A DNA stretch of 9,623 nt, taken from positions 1-9,623 of the forward strand of contig CAYUYH010000095.1 in NCBI GenBank assembly GCA_964449175.1, in the 5' to 3' direction. The translations under genes and the position numbers were made by a program. The DNA comes from CAYUYH01 sp964449175. Its GTDB lineage: Bacteria > Planctomycetota > Phycisphaerae > SM23-33. This document shows, piece after piece, positions 6,433 through 9,623 of the stretch (the first letter of the stretch is position 1; each line of letters starts with the position of its first letter). Below the pieces are notes generated by a model. That model saw nothing but the letters and a program-made list of their open reading frames with translations. It made no database searches and was not told the DNA's origin.

Positions 6433-6577
6433 TGGCATGGCCTTGCCTCGACTCCGCTCGGGATGGCCATGGTGGATCGCATCGTGCGCGCGATCTTGGA
6501 CCGGGAAGTTCACCATGCCCGGGCTTCGCCGTTTGACTCGCTGCGCTCGCTCAGGACTACGCCAGGGCATGGCGCCC
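6433..6577. repeat. Noncoding repeat region downstream of purB
   Basis: The 286-base gap between the rnf operon and the end of purB contains no supportable gene. It begins with TGGCATGGCCTTGCCTCG (6433-6450) and ends with GGGCATGGCGCCC (6565-6577); both blocks recur in the same order and strand at 8741-8758 and 8817-8829. Between them are inverted repeats: GGCCATGGTG near 6465 pairs imperfectly with CACCATGCC near 6511, enclosing a small GATCGC/GCGATC hairpin (6475-6480, 6490-6495). It looks like a dispersed extragenic repeat and may also mark the 3' end of purB transcription, although no T-tract terminator is visible. Confidence 0.55.
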
Positions 6578-6644
6578 CGCCAGCAGCACGACCATCAGCA
6601 GCTTGCGACGCGTCTGAGTCTCCCGTGGCGTCGGCAGGCTCCGC

Positions 6645-8078
6645 CTAAACGTTCAGTTCGCTCTTCTGTCCAAGGAGGTGTGCGTATTGTCGTCGGATGG
6701 GCTCGACGTCGGCGGCGATGAATTCCTCGACCTGCTGGGGCGAGCGGCCTATGAAGGCGGCGGGGTCCATCAGCTCGTCGGCGTCCACGGCGTCGAAGGC
6801 GGCGTCGTTCTTGATGCGGTCCAGCAGGTCGTTGGCTCGGCCGTGCTGCTTGACCTGCTCTGCGGTGGCCTGACTGTGCCGGCGGATGCGCTCGTGCAGC
6901 TCCTGTCTGTCGCCGCCGGCCTTGACCGCGGCCATCAGGATGTTCTCCGTGGCCATGAATGGCAGCTCCTCCGCAACATGCGCGGCGATGGTGGCCGGGT
7001 ACACGACCAGCCCCTGCGCGACGTTCAGGCAGACCAGCAGCATGGCGTCGGCGGTGAGGAACATCTCCGGGACGGCGAGGCGCTTGTTGGACGAGTCGTC
7101 AAGCGTGCGCTCGAACCACTGCTCTGCGGCGGTGTGCAGCGGGCTGGCCGCGATGTCCATAAGGAACCTCGCCAGGCCGGTCGCCCGTTCGCATCGCATC
7201 GGGTTGCGCTTGTAGGGCATGGCGCTGGAGCCGACCTGCGCGGGGGCGAAGGGTTCCTCGACTTCCTTGAGGTGGGCGAGCAGTCGGACGTCGTTGCAGA
7301 ATTTGTGGACGGTCGCGCCCGCGCCGGCCAGGGCGGCGGCGATCGCCGCGTCCACCTTTCGGCTGGACGTCTGGCCGGAGATGCGGACTATCCTGTCGAA
7401 GCCCATCTTCTCGGCGACGATCTGGTCGAGCTGCTTGACCTTCTCGTGGTCGCCCTCGAACAGCGCCAGGAAGCTCGCCTGCGTGCCGGTGACGCCCTTG
7501 ACGCCGAGGAACTCCAGCTCGTCGGCGCGGCGCTCCAGCTCGGTCAGGTCGGTCAGGAAGTCCTGGCACCAAAGCGCCGCTCGCTTGCCGACGGTGGTGA
7601 GCTGGGCGGGCTGGAAGTGCGTCCACGCCAGGCAAGGCAGGTGGCGATATTGCCGGGCGAACAGCGCGAGCGAGTCGACGATGTTGGCCAGCGTCGTGAT
7701 CAGCAGGGCCAGCGCCTCGCGCATGAGGATCAGGTCTGTGTTGTCGTTCACGTATTGGCTGGTGGCGCCGAGGTGGATGATGGGGCGGGCCTTGGGGGCG
7801 ACGTCGCCGTAGGCGTGGATGTGGGCCATAACGTCGTGGCGGAACTTGCGCTCGTACTCGGCGGCGGCGGCGAAGTCGATGTCGTCGAGGTGGTCGGCCA
7901 ACTGGCGGAGCTGCTTGTCGGTGATGGCCAGGCCGAGGGACTGCTGACCCTCCGCCAGCGCCAGCCAAAGTCGCCGCCAGGTGGAGAACTTCCGCTGCGG
8001 GCCGAACAGCTCGCGCATGGCCTGGCTGGCGTAACGGTCGGCCAGCGGACTGCGATAGCTGTCATAGCGCTCGTTCAT
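6645..8078 (-). CDS. purB: Adenylosuccinate lyase, eukaryote-type subfamily
   Basis: Cytosolic enzyme that splits SAICAR to AICAR plus fumarate and adenylosuccinate to AMP plus fumarate, serving IMP and AMP synthesis. All fumarase/aspartase-superfamily blocks are present: RHDVMAHIH (80-88), HLGATSQYVNDNTDL (102-116), THFQPAQLTT (153-162, His154 the predicted general acid) and the signature GSSAMPYKRNPM (283-294, catalytic serine loop). At 477 residues it has the length of animal ADSL (484 in human) rather than the ~430 of Bacillus PurB. Long stretches read like the animal enzyme, such as SYRSPLA.RYAS at the start, GVKG.TGTQASFL.LFEGD, WFERTLDDS.N.R and ELPFMATENI. The ATG at 8078 has AGGAG eight bases upstream. 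It lies 61 bases downstream of the DUF4870 gene on the same strand, so the two may be co-transcribed. Confidence 0.95.
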   Translation of the reverse strand: MNERYDSYRSPLADRYASQAMRELFGPQRKFSTWRRLWLALAEGQQSLGLAITDKQLRQLADHLDDIDFAAAAEYERKFRHDVMAHIHAYGDVAPKARPIIHLGATSQYVNDNTDLILMREALALLITTLANIVDSLALFARQYRHLPCLAWTHFQPAQLTTVGKRAALWCQDFLTDLTELERRADELEFLGVKGVTGTQASFLALFEGDHEKVKQLDQIVAEKMGFDRIVRISGQTSSRKVDAAIAAALAGAGATVHKFCNDVRLLAHLKEVEEPFAPAQVGSSAMPYKRNPMRCERATGLARFLMDIAASPLHTAAEQWFERTLDDSSNKRLAVPEMFLTADAMLLVCLNVAQGLVVYPATIAAHVAEELPFMATENILMAAVKAGGDRQELHERIRRHSQATAEQVKQHGRANDLLDRIKNDAAFDAVDADELMDPAAFIGRSPQQVEEFIAADVEPIRRQYAHLLGQKSELNV

Positions 8079-8139
8079 CGTGACTGCTCCTGTTCGCGCG
8101 TCGGCGGCTGGCCATGCGGGCGAGCCGTCGGCGGGGCAG

Positions 8140-8568
8140 CTACTTGATGAGATTCAGCGACAACGGGTACTTGAACAGCTGGCCTTCGCTGGCCTTTACC
8201 GCCGCCAGTATCACACAGACAAGGTCGAAGATGGCTACGGCGGGCAGCAAGACGAAACCGATGCCCACAAACATCAACGCGCCGGCGGCCACGCCGTAGA
8301 TCAGCATCGAGATCTGGAAGTTCAGCGCGGCCTTGGCGTGCACCTCGATCTGGGGGTCTTCCTTGCCCTTGATCAGCCAGACGAGCAGAGGCCCGACCAC
8401 GCTGCCGACGCCCGCGGTGAGGAATCCCGCCAGGGCTGACAGGTGGCTGATGACCTGCCAGTTGCGGACGGTCAGGCCGCCTGAGCTGGGCGGCGGCGGG
8501 GGCTGGGGCGGCGGCTGGGCAGGAGGTTCGGGCGGAGGAGTTGTCTGACCGGGATCGGCTTGCGTCAT
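8140..8568 (-). CDS. DUF4870 (Tic20-like) membrane protein with proline-rich N-terminus
   Basis: A 142-residue membrane protein. Residues 1-30 are polar and very proline-rich (PPPEPPAQPPPQPPPPP at 11-27). The body matches DUF4870: a WQVISHLSALAGF entry, VGSVVGPLLVWLIKGKEDP (55-72), HAKAALNFQISMLIYG (77-92), a hydrophobic pair at about 93-124, and the final KASEGQLFKYPLSLNLIK. Three to four membrane segments are predicted, at roughly 39-66, 83-105 and 107-125. Members are common in bacteria and have no established biochemical role. I chose the ATG at 8568 because AAGGAG sits 6 bases upstream and the family domain follows; a longer reading to 8724 adds Arg-rich sequence with no family resemblance. 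The proline run would be expected to need EF-P for efficient translation. It precedes purB in the same direction. Confidence 0.85.
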   Translation of the reverse strand: MTQADPGQTTPPPEPPAQPPPQPPPPPSSGGLTVRNWQVISHLSALAGFLTAGVGSVVGPLLVWLIKGKEDPQIEVHAKAALNFQISMLIYGVAAGALMFVGIGFVLLPAVAIFDLVCVILAAVKASEGQLFKYPLSLNLIK

Positions 8569-8695
8569 GGCTTTCTCCTTTTGGGGCGCGGGTCGGCCGG
8601 CGTGTCTCGACGACTCCGCGCGCCTGAAGACCGAAGGTCCTGGAAATGCTGCCCACCTGGCGTCTCGGCCAGGGCCGTGCCGGCAACGCGCCGTC

Positions 8696-8724
8696 AGGAT
8701 AGACGCGCGCCCGGCGGTTTGCAA
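8696..8724 (-). promoter_or_regulatory. Putative promoter for the DUF4870-purB unit
   Basis: On the minus strand, TTGCAA (8719-8724) and TATCCT (8696-8701) are separated by 17 bases; each matches the sigma70 consensus at 4 of 6 positions. The leader to the ATG at 8568 would be about 120 bases. The match is moderate and would be unremarkable in AT-rich DNA, but it stands out in this GC-rich gap. Confidence 0.4.
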
Positions 8725-8740
8725 CCCCGTGGCCGGCCGG

Positions 8741-8829
8741 TGGCATGGCCTTGCCTCGGGCGTTCTCCAGATAGGATTCCGCGGGAAACAAGTTTCCCGC
8801 CCTACGGTCCGCGGTTGGGCATGGCGCCC
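8741..8829. repeat. Extragenic repeat region with a perfect 20-bp palindrome
   Basis: The block starts with TGGCATGGCCTTGCCTCG (8741-8758) and ends with GGGCATGGCGCCC (8817-8829), the same two blocks that bound the repeat downstream of purB at 6433-6577. In the middle is a perfect hairpin at 8781-8800, GCGGGAAAC/GTTTCCCGC with an AA loop, which is absent from the other copy. The spacing of the outer blocks differs (89 versus 145 bases overall), so the interiors are not homologous. There is no T-tract next to the hairpin on either strand. Confidence 0.6.
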
Positions 8830-9001
8830 GCGTGGCCTGGGGATTTGCGCGCAGGGGCGGGCGGGGGCTGGGGAACCTCGGAGATTCGTGCCTCTTTTCT
8901 TCTCCCTGCGATCACTGGGTTTGCAGCGGGTGGTTGGCCCGGAGCGCCCTTCTTGCTGCGCGCCGGCGGCGGCGGCGGCTGAGAGGGTGAGGAGAGCGCA
9001 T

Positions 9002-9623
9002 ATGGGCTTTGAGATCGATAGCTTCGCCGACCCCCTGCTCGACGCGGACTACTTGACGTATCTGGTGGACCGCCGTGCGAGCGACCTCGGCGAGCGATAC
9101 CTGAGATGCTGGGACTACTTCCGCAACGGACTGGTCCCGGCTGTCGGGGTGGCTGCGGGCAGATTGAACGCCGGCAGCCGGCCTTACTTCCAGGCGCAGG
9201 AGATGGGCCTACCCCCACGAATCACCGGCGTACCCAGCCGAGCCTGCTACGACCAACACCTCACCGACCTGCACCGCAAGGAGGTCGTCATCGAGAACGA
9301 CATCGCCTGGCGCGTGCAGACGGGCATCGACTTCCTGTTCGGCAAGCCGCCCGTGATCCGCAGCCTCGCCGCCGACGAGAGACTGGCGAGGGGGATCGAG
9401 CGGATCATCGCCGCCCTGCTGGACGCCAACGGAGGAGTCGCCCTCCTCCAGGAGATGGCGCTGTACGGGGCGGTTTACGGCTATGTCGACGTGGCCCTTC
9501 GCCCATCCACTTCCCTCGGGGCGGTCGCCGCGGCGCCCCCCCCCCCCGCCCCCCGGCCCCCCGGGACCCCCCCCCCCCCGGCCCCCGCCCCCGGGCCCCC
9601 CCCCCCCGGCGGGGGGGCCGGGG
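9002..9623 (+). CDS. Phage portal-like protein (SPP1 gp6-like), partial
   Basis: A plus-strand frame starts with ATG at 9002 (AGGAG seven bases upstream) and stays open to the window edge; about 176 residues are reliable before the sequence becomes homopolymeric near 9531. The N-terminal part has a RYLRCWDYFRNGL helix, then SRPYFQAQEMGLPPRITG, ENDIAWRVQTGIDFLFGKPP (about 99-118) and LLQEMALYGAVYGYVDVALR (about 149-168). This layout, with an early amphipathic region, an 'FGKPP' turn and a 'YGxxYG' strand near residue 160, resembles SPP1 gp6-type portal proteins, which form the DNA-entry ring of tailed phages. No terminase or capsid gene is visible to confirm a prophage. The family call is from memory of the pattern; a host protein of unknown function remains possible. 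Confidence 0.55.
   Translation, partial: MGFEIDSFADPLLDADYLTYLVDRRASDLGERYLRCWDYFRNGLVPAVGVAAGRLNAGSRPYFQAQEMGLPPRITGVPSRACYDQHLTDLHRKEVVIENDIAWRVQTGIDFLFGKPPVIRSLAADERLARGIERIIAALLDANGGVALLQEMALYGAVYGYVDVALRPSTSLGAVAAAPPPPAPRPPGTPPPPAPAPGPPPPGGGAG
9531..9623. other. C/G homopolymer tail, probable sequencing or assembly artefact
   Basis: The last ~93 bases are almost entirely C and G, in runs of up to about 14 C, with a single A near 9566. The portal-like frame just before this is normal coding sequence and would become a run of Pro/Gly/Ala. Such a tail at a window or contig edge is typical of low-quality base calls, for example dark-cycle poly-G read from the other strand. The 3' part of the portal-like gene should not be interpreted from it. 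Confidence 0.85.

Larger units (their letters stand above)
8569..9001. other. 433-base divergent intergenic region
   Basis: This stretch separates the minus-strand DUF4870-purB unit from the plus-strand portal-like gene. It holds the DUF4870 Shine-Dalgarno, a candidate minus-strand promoter (8696-8724), a repeat block with a perfect palindrome (8741-8829), a GGC microsatellite of about five units (8964-8979) and the Shine-Dalgarno AGGAG seven bases before the ATG at 9002. Open frames crossing it on either strand are Pro/Gly/Arg-rich with no family features, and I regard them as chance. I found no convincing plus-strand promoter and no tRNA or other RNA gene. Confidence 0.6.

Noticed and set aside
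6678..8147. A 489-codon plus-strand open frame opposite purB
   Set aside because: It is antisense to a clear adenylosuccinate lyase, with a Gly/Val/Asp/Arg-rich composition typical of high-GC shadow frames, and has no recognisable motif.
8560..8982. A 140-codon plus-strand frame across the divergent gap
   Set aside because: It has Pro/Arg/Gly-rich chance composition, crosses a palindrome and a candidate promoter, and shows no domain.

Overview
The window is G+C-rich bacterial DNA (roughly two thirds G+C by eye) with tightly packed, partly overlapping genes. Its core is a complete seven-gene minus-strand operon for an Rnf complex (ion-translocating ferredoxin:NAD+ oxidoreductase). In transcription order it runs: small Cys-rich membrane protein, rnfC, rnfD, rnfG, rnfE, rnfA, rnfB. 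The order C-D-G-E-A-B is the one seen in anaerobes such as acetogens and clostridia. The base composition, GC-rich dispersed palindromes, an animal-like adenylosuccinate lyase and the long-type RnfB suggest an anaerobic or facultative member of the Planctomycetota (Phycisphaerae-like). That assignment is an inference; there is no rRNA or other decisive marker here.

Layout. Positions 1-227 hold the 3' end of a plus-strand apbE (flavin transferase), followed after 6 bases by a small four-helix membrane protein (234-626). These genes converge on the Rnf operon (784-6358). The 157-base gap between the two units carries a nested inverted-repeat element (642-757). A good sigma70-like promoter (6388-6416, minus) lies just upstream of the operon. 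A further minus-strand unit follows: a DUF4870/Tic20-like membrane protein (8140-8568), then purB (6645-8078), with a candidate promoter at 8696-8724. Noncoding repeat regions that share two sequence blocks lie on either side of this unit. At the right edge a plus-strand gene (from 9002) resembles a phage portal protein. It runs into a C/G homopolymer tail that is almost certainly a contig-end artefact.

How the genes work together. RnfB takes electrons from reduced ferredoxin. RnfA and RnfE form the membrane core with a Cys-ligated Fe-S centre. RnfG and RnfD carry covalent FMN on threonine. RnfC is the NAD(H)/FMN subunit. ApbE is the enzyme that attaches FMN to RnfG and RnfD, so its presence next door makes this a structural-plus-maturation locus. 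PurB (purine and AMP synthesis) and the DUF4870 protein look like ordinary neighbours with no evident link to Rnf.

I do not see a wholly new system. The points most worth a second look are the RnfB that seems to have lost exactly one of its C-terminal Fe-S clusters, the Cys-rich leader gene of the rnf operon, the eukaryote-type PurB and the dispersed palindromic elements.
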